Shown: positions 45,135 to 53,630 of the stretch, piece by piece | Layout of the letters: the number at the start of each line of letters is the position of its first letter | How positions within the stretch are numbered: the stretch's first letter is position 1 | NCBI GenBank assembly: GCA_947369085.1 | Contig: CANBJR010000006.1 | Coordinates: 19,837 to 83,836 of the forward strand | Reading direction: 5' to 3' | DNA from: an uncultured Clostridia bacterium | GTDB taxonomy: Bacteria; Bacillota; Clostridia; Oscillospirales; Acutalibacteraceae | Length of the DNA: 64,000 nucleotides | The notes under the pieces: model-generated | What the model saw: the letters and a program-made list of their open reading frames with translations, nothing else | What the model was told of the DNA's origin: nothing | The model's database searches: none | Made by a program: the position numbers and the translations under genes

Positions 45135-45807
45135 ACCCCATCAACTCCAAAGCCTCACGAGCTGCTTGCTGTTCAGCTTCTTTTTTGCTTCTGCCGCCGC
45201 CCTTGCCGATAACATTGCTGTTAAGATGAACTTCAACAACAAAGTGCTTGTTATGGTCAGGACCGCTTTCTTTTACAAGAACATACTCAAGCTTTTCGCC
45301 CGGATTTTTCTGAATGATTTCCTGCAATGTAGTTTTATAATCATTAATCTTTTTCTTCTTTGAATTCTTAATTGCAGGTATTACGAAATTTAAAATGTGC
45401 TTTGATGCAGGGGCAAATCCCCCGTCAATGTAAATAGCTGCAATTAAAGCCTCAAATGCATCAGAAAGAATTGAAGGACGATCCGCTCCTCCGTTATTTC
45501 TTTCTCCCTTGCTTAAAATCAGATACTTTCCGAGGTCGATTTTTTTTGCAAACTCGTAAAGCGATTTTTCACAAACTAAAGATGCACGCAATTTTGTAAG
45601 CTCTCCCTCGGGAAGCTCGGGACAATTTTTATATATATAGTCAGACACAACTATTGAAAGAACCGAGTCACCGAGAAATTCAAGTCTTTCGTTGTATTTT
45701 ATATGCTGTGACTTGTGCTCGTTAGCGTAAGATGAGTGAGTCAAAGCTTCGTTGAGCAAAGCAGGATTTTTGAATTGATATCCGATTATATTCTGTAAAT
45801 CAATCAT
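45130..45807 (-). CDS. rnc: Ribonuclease III
   Basis: RNase III cleaves double-stranded RNA in rRNA processing and mRNA turnover. The signature YNERLEFLGDSVLSIVVSDY holds the metal-binding acids near residues 40-60; DAFEALIAAIYIDGGF supplies the second set. The dsRNA-binding domain covers about residues 152-225 (DYKTTLQEIIQKN, GKGGGRSKKEAEQQAAREAL). Length is 225 aa. It follows plsX directly; the acpP gene often found between them is absent here. Its stop codon overlaps the likely start of the radical SAM gene. Confidence 0.97.
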   Translation of the reverse strand: MIDLQNIIGYQFKNPALLNEALTHSSYANEHKSQHIKYNERLEFLGDSVLSIVVSDYIYKNCPELPEGELTKLRASLVCEKSLYEFAKKIDLGKYLILSKGERNNGGADRPSILSDAFEALIAAIYIDGGFAPASKHILNFVIPAIKNSKKKKINDYKTTLQEIIQKNPGEKLEYVLVKESGPDHNKHFVVEVHLNSNVIGKGGGRSKKEAEQQAAREALELMGY

Positions 45808-45823
45808 TTTTTACTCCTGAAAT

Positions 45824-46804
45824 TTAAAGTGCAGATGAAATTTCTTCAATCGCTTTTGCGTTGACATAATCAACCGAAAGCTTTATTGCGTTCTTGATTG
45901 TAACAGCCTTAGAATCACCGTGAGCCTTGAAAACAGGCTTTGATGTTCCTAAAATAGGCGCTCCGCCGTAAGCATTATAATCAAAATGGTTTTTCATAAC
46001 TTTTAAGTCTTTCATAACAAGTGCTGCTGCTAATTTGCCCTTTGTGCTATCGGCAAATAAATGCTTAATCTGTTTCATAAGCGTTATTGCAACACCTTCA
46101 TATGTTTTGAGGATCAGATTACCCGTAAAACCATCGCATACTACTACATCGCATACTCCTTTTGGAATATCACGACCCTCAACATTACCGATAAAATTCA
46201 AACTGCTGTTATTTAAAAGCTCATAGGTGTTTCTATAAAGTTCGTTGCCCTTATGTTCCTCTGTTCCAACATTTGCAAGTCCGACTCTGGGGTTGTTAAT
46301 ACCCATAACCCTCTCCATATAAATCGAACCCATAAGCGCAAACTGATAGAGCATTTCAGGGCGGCAATCAATATTTGCTCCTCCGTCCATAAGCATAAAA
46401 AAGCCTTTTTCATCAGGCAGTACAGGGGCAAACGCAGGGCGCTTAATGCCTTTAATTCTTCTTATTGAAAGTGTAGCGCCCATACAAAGTGCACCGCTGT
46501 TACCGGCGCTTATAAAAGCCTGTCCTTTATCTTCATTCAAAAGTCTTAATCCAACAGCCATTGAGCTGTCCTTTTTGAACTTTAAAACTGAATCAGCACT
46601 GTCCTCCATTGTAATAACTTCTTCGCAGTTTACAATTTCTATTCCCTCTAAAGAAATATTATTTTCCTTTGCTATACTACGGATTGTATCCTCCTTACCT
46701 GTCAGGATAACATTTATTCCGAATTCAGCAACAGAATCAGCGCAGCCTTTTATTATTTCAAGCGGAGCGTTATCTCCGCCGAAAGCATCAACTATAATCT
46801 TCAT
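45824..46804 (-). CDS. plsX: Phosphate acyltransferase PlsX
   Basis: PlsX makes acyl-phosphate from acyl-ACP for phospholipid synthesis. The start MKIIVDAFGGDNAPLEII is diagnostic. Further conserved segments are QAFISAGNSGALCMGATL, FMLMDGGANIDCRPEML, RVGLANVGTEEHKGNEL and DVVVCDGFTGNLILKTYEG. I chose ATG 46804 (326 aa) with GAGGA 6 bp upstream. It begins immediately after the trmFO stop and precedes rnc; the fapR regulator and fab genes usually near plsX are not in the window. Confidence 0.97.
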   Translation of the reverse strand: MKIIVDAFGGDNAPLEIIKGCADSVAEFGINVILTGKEDTIRSIAKENNISLEGIEIVNCEEVITMEDSADSVLKFKKDSSMAVGLRLLNEDKGQAFISAGNSGALCMGATLSIRRIKGIKRPAFAPVLPDEKGFFMLMDGGANIDCRPEMLYQFALMGSIYMERVMGINNPRVGLANVGTEEHKGNELYRNTYELLNNSSLNFIGNVEGRDIPKGVCDVVVCDGFTGNLILKTYEGVAITLMKQIKHLFADSTKGKLAAALVMKDLKVMKNHFDYNAYGGAPILGTSKPVFKAHGDSKAVTIKNAIKLSVDYVNAKAIEEISSAL

Positions 46805-46805
46805 A

Positions 46806-48122
46806 TTATTCCTCAATGTTTTCCTTTATATATTTATCAATTGCGTCAAGCGCACGCTTTGAATATACTGCGCCACGCTCTTTTTTATCTCTGGGTCTGT
46901 TCTCAAGTTCAGGAAGCACACCAAAATTAGCACCCATCGGCTGAAATTTCGTAACAGTCGGATCAGAAATATATGCGGTCAGCGAACCAATCATAGTTTC
47001 ACGGGGCAATACAACAGCAGGCTTATCAAAAAGTCGTCTGCAAGCATTAATGCCTGCAATAATACCCGAAGCGGCTGATTCCATATATCCCTCAACACCA
47101 GTTATCTGACCGGCAAAAAACAGCTTGTTATTTTCTTTAACAGAATAATCTGAATTAAGCACTTTAGGTGAGCAAATAAATGTATTGCGGTGCATTACGC
47201 CGTAGCGGATAAAATCCGCATTATGGAGTGCAGGTATCAAAGAAAATACTCTTTTCTGTTCAGAAAACTTCAGGTTCGTCTGAAAACCGACAAGGTTATA
47301 CATTGTACACTCTGAGTTTTCTTTACGTAACTGTAACACCGCCCATGGTCTGTGACCTGTTCTCGGATTTATAAGTCCGACAGGCTTCATAGGACCAAAA
47401 CGCAGAGTGCCCTCACCGCGCTGTGCCATAATCTCAACAGGCATACAGCCTTCATACACCTTTGGATTGTTTACGTCAAAATCGTGAAGCGGAGCACGCT
47501 CAGCACTTACAAGCTCATTGTAAAAGGTTTCATACTCCTCTTTATTCATCGGACAATTTATATAATCGTCACCTTCTCCGCGTTCATACCTTGATGCGCA
47601 AAAAGCATAATTCATATCAACACTTTCCGCGGTAACAATTGGAGCGGCAGCGTCAAAAAATGAAAGCGAATCGCCAAACATTTTACTTATTGCCGATGAA
47701 AGAGAATCTGATGTAAGCGGTCCTGTTGCAACAACTGTAATAGCATCGTAGGGAATTTTGCTGATTTCCTCATTGATAACTTCAATATAAGGATTACTCT
47801 TTATTCCTTCTGTAACAAGCCTTGAAAAAATATCCCTGTCAACAGCAAGCGCACCGCCTGCGGGAACTTTACACTTATCAGCACATTTCATAAGAAACGA
47901 GTCTAGTCTGCGCATTTCTTCTTTTAAAAGTCCTGCGGCACTTTCAACTCTCATAGCCTTTAACGAGTTTGAACAGACGAGTTCTCCGAACAAATCTGTA
48001 TGATGTGCAGGTGTTTTCTTTGCAGGTTTCATTTCATAAAGGCGCACCCTAACGCCTCGTTTAGCAATCTGCATTGCTGCTTCACAGCCTGCAAGTCCTG
48101 CTCCTATAACATTAATATACAT
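46806..48122 (-). CDS. trmFO: TrmFO, folate-dependent tRNA (uracil-5) methyltransferase
   Basis: TrmFO makes 5-methyluridine at position 54 of tRNA using methylenetetrahydrofolate and FAD. The FAD-binding start VIGAGLAGCEAAMQIAKRGV is followed by RLYEMKP, TDLFGELVCSNSLK and the C-terminal YMESAASGIIAGINACR. The 438-aa length is normal. It abuts topA with a one-base stop-start overlap; topA-trmFO is the standard Firmicutes order. Confidence 0.98.
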   Translation of the reverse strand: MYINVIGAGLAGCEAAMQIAKRGVRVRLYEMKPAKKTPAHHTDLFGELVCSNSLKAMRVESAAGLLKEEMRRLDSFLMKCADKCKVPAGGALAVDRDIFSRLVTEGIKSNPYIEVINEEISKIPYDAITVVATGPLTSDSLSSAISKMFGDSLSFFDAAAPIVTAESVDMNYAFCASRYERGEGDDYINCPMNKEEYETFYNELVSAERAPLHDFDVNNPKVYEGCMPVEIMAQRGEGTLRFGPMKPVGLINPRTGHRPWAVLQLRKENSECTMYNLVGFQTNLKFSEQKRVFSLIPALHNADFIRYGVMHRNTFICSPKVLNSDYSVKENNKLFFAGQITGVEGYMESAASGIIAGINACRRLFDKPAVVLPRETMIGSLTAYISDPTVTKFQPMGANFGVLPELENRPRDKKERGAVYSKRALDAIDKYIKENIEE

Positions 48123-50212
48123 TACTTATCTTCCGTTGTCATAGTTTTTGTAAATCCGCACCCCTCTTTTGCACAGAAAAGCACGGGCTTTTTACCCTTT
48201 TTCTTAAAGAGTATTTCACCGCATTGCGGACATTTTTCGTTAACAGGCTCGTTCCAGCTTACAAAATCACACTCCGGATAATTGGAGCAACCATAGAAAA
48301 TACGCTTTGTTTTTGTATGCTTTACGATTACGTCACCACCGCACTTGGGGCAGATTACACCTGTCTTTTCAACGTATTTCTTGATATTTTTACACTCAGG
48401 ATAACCGGGGCAAGCAATAAACTTGCCGTATCTGCCAACCTTTACGACCATTTTTTTGCCGCATTTTTCACAGACAATATCGGTTTCATCCTCTTTGAGC
48501 TGTATTTTTACGCCCTCCATCTCCGTCTTTGCCTTTTTAAGCGTTTCATTAAAATCGCCGTAGAAATCATCAAGCAATTGTACCCATTTCTCGTTGCCGT
48601 TTTCAACTTTGTCAAGATCTTCTTCCATTCCTGCTGTAAACTTAACATTTACAATATTCGGAAATCTCTCTTTCATAAGCTTAGTAACTGCTTCACCAAG
48701 CTCGGTAGGAATAAGGCTTTTTGCTTCACGCTTAACGTATTCCCTGCCTGTTATTGTTGTTATTGTTGCGGCATATGTTGACGGTCTGCCGATTCCGTAT
48801 TCCTCAAGCGCCTTAATAAGCGACGCTTCTGTGTAACGTGCAGGCGGTTGTGTAAAATGTTGATTCTTTTTAAGTTCTTTACACTTTGCAGACATATTTT
48901 TTTCAAGATGAGGAAGCTGTGAGGACTTCTCCTCATCTTCATCTTTGCCCTCCACATACAAAGTTGTAAATCCGGGGAAATCCACATAATACCCCGACGC
49001 CTTAAATGTATAGCCGTTTGCCTCAATGTCAGCCTGCGTAGTTTTTTGAATACAGTCAGCCATTTGCGAAGCAGTAAATCTGTTCCAGATAAGTTTGTAG
49101 AGTTTATACTGGTCAGAGGTTAAGCTATCTTTTATTTTATCAGGTGCAAGATTCGGCATTGACGGTCTGATTGCTTCGTGTCCATCCTGAGCATTGTTTC
49201 TTGACTTAAAAAATCTCGGCTTGGGAGGTAAATATTCCTCACCATATTCAGAAGCAATATAATTTGTAACTTCTTCAATTGCAATATTTGAAATTCTCAA
49301 AGAGTCTGTTCTCATATAGGTTATAAGACCTGTAGCACCCATTCCCTGAATTTCAACGCCTTCATACAATTCCTGTGCAACCTTCATCGTACGTCTTGAC
49401 TGAAATCCAAGCTTTCTTGAAGCTTCCTGCTGCAGTGTTGAAGTGATAAACGGCGGTGCTGGAGATTTTTTGCGCGTTCCGTGTCTTACTTTTGTAATCA
49501 TATACTCGGCATCCTGCAAATCAGCCTCAATTTTATCAGCCTGCTCTTGATTCTGAATTTTAATTTTTCCGTTGACATCTGAATAAAGGCTTGCAGAAAA
49601 CGACTTTCTGCTTCCCTTTGGAATGAATTTTGCATCAATAGTCCAGTATTCTTCAGGTTTGAATTTTCTGATTTCTTCTTCCCTGTCAACGATTATTCTG
49701 ACTGCAACAGACTGCACTCGTCCTGCGGAAAGTCCTCTGCGGATTTTCTGCGATATAAACGGACTTAATTTGTATCCGACAAGCCTGTCAAGAATTCTGC
49801 GCGCCTGCTGTGCATTAACAAGATCAATATTGATTGAACGGGGATTATCCATTCCGCTCTTAACACCGGACTTTGTAATTTCATTAAATTCTACACGTTT
49901 GCAGTAATCGTCAGGCAATCCAAGAATGTATGCAAGATGCCACGAAATTGCTTCTCCCTCACGGTCAGGGTCGGTTGCAAGATAAATATTATCGCTTTTA
50001 CTTGCCATACTTTTCAGCTCTTTTACAAGCTTTTCTTTGCCTTTTATTATTTCATATTTCGGTGCAAAGTGATTTTTAATATCTACGCTCAATCTTGCCT
50101 TAGGCAAATCACGCACGTGTCCCATTGAAGCAATTACTTCATAATTACTTCCAAGGTATTTTTTTATAGTTTTAGCTTTTGCGGGTGATTCCACAATTAC
50201 CAAATCTGACAT
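48122..50212 (-). CDS. topA: DNA topoisomerase I
   Basis: Type IA topoisomerase that relaxes negative supercoils. The TOPRIM domain opens with IVESPAKAKTIKKYLG and contains ATDPDREGEAISWHL. The catalytic tyrosine is in TGLITYMRTDSLRIS near residue 295. The C-terminus carries three C4 zinc ribbons: CEKCGKKM...CPGYPEC, CPKCGGDV...CSNYPEC and CPQCGEIL...CAKEGC. Length is 696 aa. It lies 12 bp after dprA, in the dprA-topA-trmFO order. Confidence 0.98.
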   Translation of the reverse strand: MSDLVIVESPAKAKTIKKYLGSNYEVIASMGHVRDLPKARLSVDIKNHFAPKYEIIKGKEKLVKELKSMASKSDNIYLATDPDREGEAISWHLAYILGLPDDYCKRVEFNEITKSGVKSGMDNPRSINIDLVNAQQARRILDRLVGYKLSPFISQKIRRGLSAGRVQSVAVRIIVDREEEIRKFKPEEYWTIDAKFIPKGSRKSFSASLYSDVNGKIKIQNQEQADKIEADLQDAEYMITKVRHGTRKKSPAPPFITSTLQQEASRKLGFQSRRTMKVAQELYEGVEIQGMGATGLITYMRTDSLRISNIAIEEVTNYIASEYGEEYLPPKPRFFKSRNNAQDGHEAIRPSMPNLAPDKIKDSLTSDQYKLYKLIWNRFTASQMADCIQKTTQADIEANGYTFKASGYYVDFPGFTTLYVEGKDEDEEKSSQLPHLEKNMSAKCKELKKNQHFTQPPARYTEASLIKALEEYGIGRPSTYAATITTITGREYVKREAKSLIPTELGEAVTKLMKERFPNIVNVKFTAGMEEDLDKVENGNEKWVQLLDDFYGDFNETLKKAKTEMEGVKIQLKEDETDIVCEKCGKKMVVKVGRYGKFIACPGYPECKNIKKYVEKTGVICPKCGGDVIVKHTKTKRIFYGCSNYPECDFVSWNEPVNEKCPQCGEILFKKKGKKPVLFCAKEGCGFTKTMTTEDK

Positions 50213-50224
50213 TTTGACCTCCGA

Positions 50225-51468
50225 TTATTTAAGTATATATCTTCGTCCCTGCAATGCTGTTACAAGATTTTTCATCTCAAGTTCTGTTATTGATGACAAC
50301 ACTTTAAAAACAGGGATTGCTAAATCGCTTGATATTTTATCTATATGAACAGGCTCGTTAGATATGTATTCATATATCCTTTGAGCTGTAGGATTCAAAT
50401 TTATATTTTCTTTGTGTTTTATTTCTTTGTCTGAATTATCAGTAATATTTTCTATCTTATTCTCAGGTTTATTAATATTTATAAATTTCTTAGGTTTATT
50501 CTTATATGGACTTTTTCCTTTGACAGGAATTGCTTCAATATCGTTTAGTGAGATATTGTTAAAATCGACTTCCCCGTCTGTTGCATATAAATTATCAAAT
50601 GCATTTAGAATATCCATAAAATCGGTAACAGGTATTGCAGACCCCTCTTTAATTCTTCCATTTGAACCTTCGTTTTTGAGACTGTTGTTACCGAGCAGTG
50701 CAAAAACTTCTTTTCCCTGCTCAAGAGCAAGATTCGCAGTAATAAGTGAACCGCTTTTTGCTCCAGCTTCAATTACAAGAACTCCGTTTGAAAGTGCAGA
50801 TATTATTCTGTTGCGGGCAGGAAAATAGTAATTTCTCGGAGTTTCGTCAGGCGGGTATTCCGAAATAACCGCTCCGCGATTTGTAATTGCTTGCCGCATC
50901 TGTTTATTTTCGTTCAGATAGTTACAATTAATTCCGCATCCCCTTACGCAAATTGTAACTCCGTTAGCGGCAAGCGAACCTCTATGTGAAGCACAATCTA
51001 CACCTAACGCACCTCCGCTTACAACGGTAACACCATATTTTGAAAGTGCATATGCAATTTTATAAGAATTTTTAAGACCATACTCCGTTGCTCTTCTTGT
51101 ACCTACAATACCAATTGAAAGACGGTTATCAATATCCGGCAAAGTCCCACTGATATATATCACAGACGGAGGAGCGTCGATATTATAAAGACACAATGGA
51201 TAATTTTCATCGTCTATTGCGAGTACAGAATAATTCAGTTCATTACATTACATCTGTCAATAATCTTCTGTGCATCATCAAGCGTATTTTTAGAAAGCTT
51301 TTCAATTTCACCGTTAGATAACAGACCGCAAAAAAGCCACTCTTTCTTACCGCCATGATAAAAAAGAGAAATATCAGAATACAGTTTTGAAATTTTCTTA
51401 ACCTTTGGATTGTTATAGCCAATGGCAAAAGTTAACCAAATCCAGAATTTTGCGTTTGATGAAATCAT
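50225..51468 (-). pseudogene. dprA: DprA/Smf DNA-processing protein, split by a frameshift
   Basis: DprA loads RecA on incoming single-stranded DNA during transformation. The 5' part (51235-51468, 77 aa) is the N-terminal SAM-like domain (FWIWLTFAIGYNNPKVKK) and stops at TGA 51235-51237. The rest (to 50225) continues in another frame with the Rossmann core: GIVGTRRATEYG, VSGGALGVDCASHRG, ARNRIISALSNGVLVIEAG, and a C-terminal winged helix. At the break (51241-51253) the plus strand reads CATTACATTACAT, two copies of CATTA. Removing one copy gives DRCNELNYSVLAIDDENYP and a 412-aa intact DprA. It overlaps spoU as ATGA. A truncated Rossmann protein from TTG 51196 could still be made; a sequencing error is possible. 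Confidence 0.88.
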
Positions 51469-52247
51469 TTTATCATTTCCCAGATAATTATTGATGCAGC
51501 AATAGACGCATTAAGCGACTCTGCCTTTCCATTCATCGGAATTGTAATCTTATTTTTGCAGGCGTCAATTGTTTCCTTTTTTAAACCGTTACCCTCATTG
51601 CCAATTACAGTAATACACGGTGATTTAAAACAAACATCAGTTATAGGCTTTGCACTGCTGTCAACAACGGATGCAAAAGACTCAAGACGAGTATTATCAT
51701 TTAAAAAAGAAGCAATACTGTTGCAAATTAAAAACGGAATTCTAAAAACTGCACCCATACTGCCACGAACAACTTTAGGACTGTAAATATCACAGCAATC
51801 CTCAGACATAACTACGCCATCGATTCCAAATGCCTCGGCAGAACGCAAGATAGCACCCAAATTGTTTGGATCCTGAACATTATCAAGTGCAAGTAATTTT
51901 CCGTTACTCTTAATTGTACCAAACTGACTAATTTTGTCAAGTGCTTTTATAACGCAAAGAAATCCCTGCGGAGATTCGGTATCACTTATTAATGAAAAAA
52001 TCTGTTCCGTCACTATAAAGGATTTTTTTGAATACTTATACAATTCATTAAATTTTTCGGGATTTTTTTCAATTGCTTTTTCGGTTGCAAAAAGTATTTC
52101 GATCTCTGCATTACTTAGCATAGCGTCATAACATACTCTTAATCCCTCGGCAATGAAAAGCCTGGATTGTTTTCTGTAACGTGCGCTCTTTTTAATTTTT
52201 ACGGTATTTTTTATATTATTATTATCCTTGCTTGTAAGAGTAAGCAT
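51465..52247 (-). CDS. SpoU/TrmH-family RNA 2'-O-methyltransferase
   Basis: A trefoil-knot (SPOUT) methyltransferase of 260 aa. An N-terminal substrate-binding domain is visible (NTVKIKKSARYRKQSRLFIAEGLRVC). The knot domain shows LALDNVQDPNNLGAILRSAEAFG, GVVMSEDCCDIYSPKVVRGSMGA, TVIGNEGNGLKKE and IPMNGKAESLNASIAASI, the three SpoU motifs. It resembles the 23S rRNA-modifying YsgA/TsnR-like enzymes; the target nucleotide is unknown. It lies after rplT across a hairpin, and its stop overlaps the dprA start. Confidence 0.94.
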   Translation of the reverse strand: MLTLTSKDNNNIKNTVKIKKSARYRKQSRLFIAEGLRVCYDAMLSNAEIEILFATEKAIEKNPEKFNELYKYSKKSFIVTEQIFSLISDTESPQGFLCVIKALDKISQFGTIKSNGKLLALDNVQDPNNLGAILRSAEAFGIDGVVMSEDCCDIYSPKVVRGSMGAVFRIPFLICNSIASFLNDNTRLESFASVVDSSAKPITDVCFKSPCITVIGNEGNGLKKETIDACKNKITIPMNGKAESLNASIAASIIIWEMIK

Positions 52248-52270
52248 ATCTTTCTCCTAAAACAGCAAAT

Positions 52271-52292
52271 GCGTTTGGGAAAACCCAAACGC
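52271..52292 (-). terminator. Terminator-like hairpin after rplT
   Basis: On the minus strand GCGTTTGGG/CCCAAACGC forms a 9-bp stem with a 4-nt loop, followed by ATTTGCTGTTTT. The T-tract is interrupted, so termination may be partial and allow expression of spoU-dprA-topA. Confidence 0.65.
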
Positions 52293-52310
52293 AATTACAA
52301 ATCAATTTAA

Positions 52311-52661
52311 TTAAGCGTTTTTAGCCTGTTCAACAAGTGATGTAAAAGCAACAGGGTCTGAAATTGCAATTTCAGAAAGCATCTTACGGTTTAATGTAAT
52401 GCCTGCTTTTTTAAGACCGTTCATAAATGTTGAATAGTTCACGCCGTTAGCCTTGCAAGCTGCAGAAATACGAGTAATCCAAAGACGGCGGAAATCTCTC
52501 TTCCTCTGCTTACGACCGATGTAAGCGTAGTTACCGGACTTCATAACAGCCTGTTTAGCCATTTTAAAGTGTCTTGATTTGGAACCCCAGTAGCCCTTGG
52601 CAAGTTTTAATGTCTTTTTCCTTCTTTTGCGAGTCATCATCGCACCTTTTACACGTGCCAT
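52311..52661 (-). CDS. rplT: 50S ribosomal protein L20
   Basis: L20 is an early 50S assembly protein and the repressor of the infC operon in Firmicutes. The 116-aa sequence has the basic N-terminal extension ([30 protein letters not shown]) and the globular domain ([29 protein letters not shown]). It is third in the infC-rpmI-rplT operon, whose leader at 53460-53600 is the expected L20 binding site. Confidence 0.99.
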   Translation of the reverse strand: MARVKGAMMTRKRRKKTLKLAKGYWGSKSRHFKMAKQAVMKSGNYAYIGRKQRKRDFRRLWITRISAACKANGVNYSTFMNGLKKAGITLNRKMLSEIAISDPVAFTSLVEQAKNA

Positions 52662-52706
52662 TATATGTTACCTCCGATTAGTTGATTTGGTTAGTATAAG
52701 CGTCAA

Positions 52707-52904
52707 TTATTTATAAGGAATAAGGCGCTTGATCTGAGCAGTATTTGTCTTATCAGCTACTGCTGTCTGACGTAAACCTCTTTTACGCTTTGTTGTTTTC
52801 TTGTTCAAGATGTGGCTCTTGTTAGCGTGAGCACGGATAACTTTACCGTTTTTAGAAAGTTTAAAACGTTTTTTGGCACCGCTGTGAGTTTTAATTTTAG
52901 GCAT
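52707..52904 (-). CDS. rpmI: 50S ribosomal protein L35
   Basis: A 65-aa basic protein with the standard L35 pattern: [40 protein letters not shown] and the ending IKRLIPYK. It lies between infC and rplT with short gaps and good ribosome sites. Confidence 0.99.
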   Translation of the reverse strand: MPKIKTHSGAKKRFKLSKNGKVIRAHANKSHILNKKTTKRKRGLRQTAVADKTNTAQIKRLIPYK

Positions 52905-52926
52905 ATTAAGTATCCTCCCTGTTTAA

Positions 52927-53448
52927 TTACTTGTTGGTCTTTGGCGCAAGAAACATAAGCATATTGCGGCCTTCAAGTTTTGCAGGCTTTTCAATAACAG
53001 CTGTTTCACTGCAAGCGTCGGCAAAGCGCTTCATTGTTTCAAGACCTATTTCGGGATGTCCCATTTCACGTCCTCTGAAACGGATTGAAACCTTAACTTT
53101 ATCGCCGTGCTTAATGAATTTAAGAGCATTGTTAAGCTTTGTGTTAAAATCGTGAGTATCAATGTTGAGTGAAAGTCTTACTTCCTTTATATCGACAACT
53201 CTCTGATTTTTTCTTGCTTCCTTTTCTCTTTTTGCCTGTTCAAAACGGTATTTTCCGTAATCCATAATCTTACATACGGGCGGATTGCTCTGCGGAGCAA
53301 TTTTTACCAAGTCAAGGTTTTTCTGCTCTGCAAGATTGAGCGCATCCTTTGCGGACATAATACCAAGCTGCTGACCGTCAGAACCAATTATTCTGAGCTC
53401 TTTGTCACGGATTTCTTCATTAATCTGAATATTATCTTTCTTGCCGAT
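52927..53448 (-). CDS. infC: Translation initiation factor IF-3 (AUC start)
   Basis: IF-3 prevents premature subunit joining and checks the start codon. The N-terminal domain has INEEIRDKELRIIGSDGQQLGIM and the linker-C domain KIMDYGKYRFEQAKREKEARKNQ and RFRGREMGHPEIGLETMKRF. I set the start at ATC 53448 (173 aa): GGAGG lies 9 bp upstream and the protein then begins at the family position, GKKDNIQINEE. The frame is open further up but runs through the leader RNA. A rare start codon is the hallmark of infC, allowing IF-3 to limit its own translation. Confidence 0.96.
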   Translation of the reverse strand: MGKKDNIQINEEIRDKELRIIGSDGQQLGIMSAKDALNLAEQKNLDLVKIAPQSNPPVCKIMDYGKYRFEQAKREKEARKNQRVVDIKEVRLSLNIDTHDFNTKLNNALKFIKHGDKVKVSIRFRGREMGHPEIGLETMKRFADACSETAVIEKPAKLEGRNMLMFLAPKTNK

Positions 53449-53459
53449 GGTTAAGCACC

Positions 53460-53600
53460 TCCAAAGTACCACTAAAATAATAAATGCGGACAGAAATACA
53501 TCCGTCCGCATAACAATACATAACAAAATATTAGGTATTGACCCGTGCAGACGACACCCCACAGGTGAAAGCATTTCTGCTTTGCTTTATTTTACCTATC
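53460..53600 (-). ncRNA. L20-type leader with attenuator upstream of infC-rpmI-rplT
   Basis: The 140-nt leader begins after a consensus promoter. It contains a structured segment (CTTTCACCTGTGGGGTGTCG around 53540-53575 on the minus strand) that fits the Firmicutes L20 leader. Next comes a hairpin ATGCGGAC/GTCCGCAT (53484-53511) followed by TTATTATTTT, which works as the terminator. L20 binding is expected to favour the terminator and reduce the whole operon. A covariance-model match would confirm it. Confidence 0.75.
53476..53512 (-). terminator. Attenuator terminator in the infC leader
   Basis: On the minus strand an 8-bp GC-rich stem ATGCGGAC/GTCCGCAT with an 11-12-nt loop is followed by TTATTATTTT, just upstream of the infC ribosome site. 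Confidence 0.75.
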
Positions 53601-53601
53601 T

Positions 53602-53630
53602 AGTATAATACAACTTTTGTTTCTTGTCAA
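53602..53630 (-). promoter_or_regulatory. Sigma-A type promoter of infC-rpmI-rplT
   Basis: On the minus strand TTGACA and TATACT have 17-bp spacing. The -35 hexamer overlaps the stop codon of the TagF-like gene, so the two units are packed without a gap. Confidence 0.85.

Noticed and set aside
48224..48781. 185-codon open frame opposite topA
   Set aside because: The topA zinc-ribbon and core coding is clear on the other strand; the frame is a by-product of codon bias.
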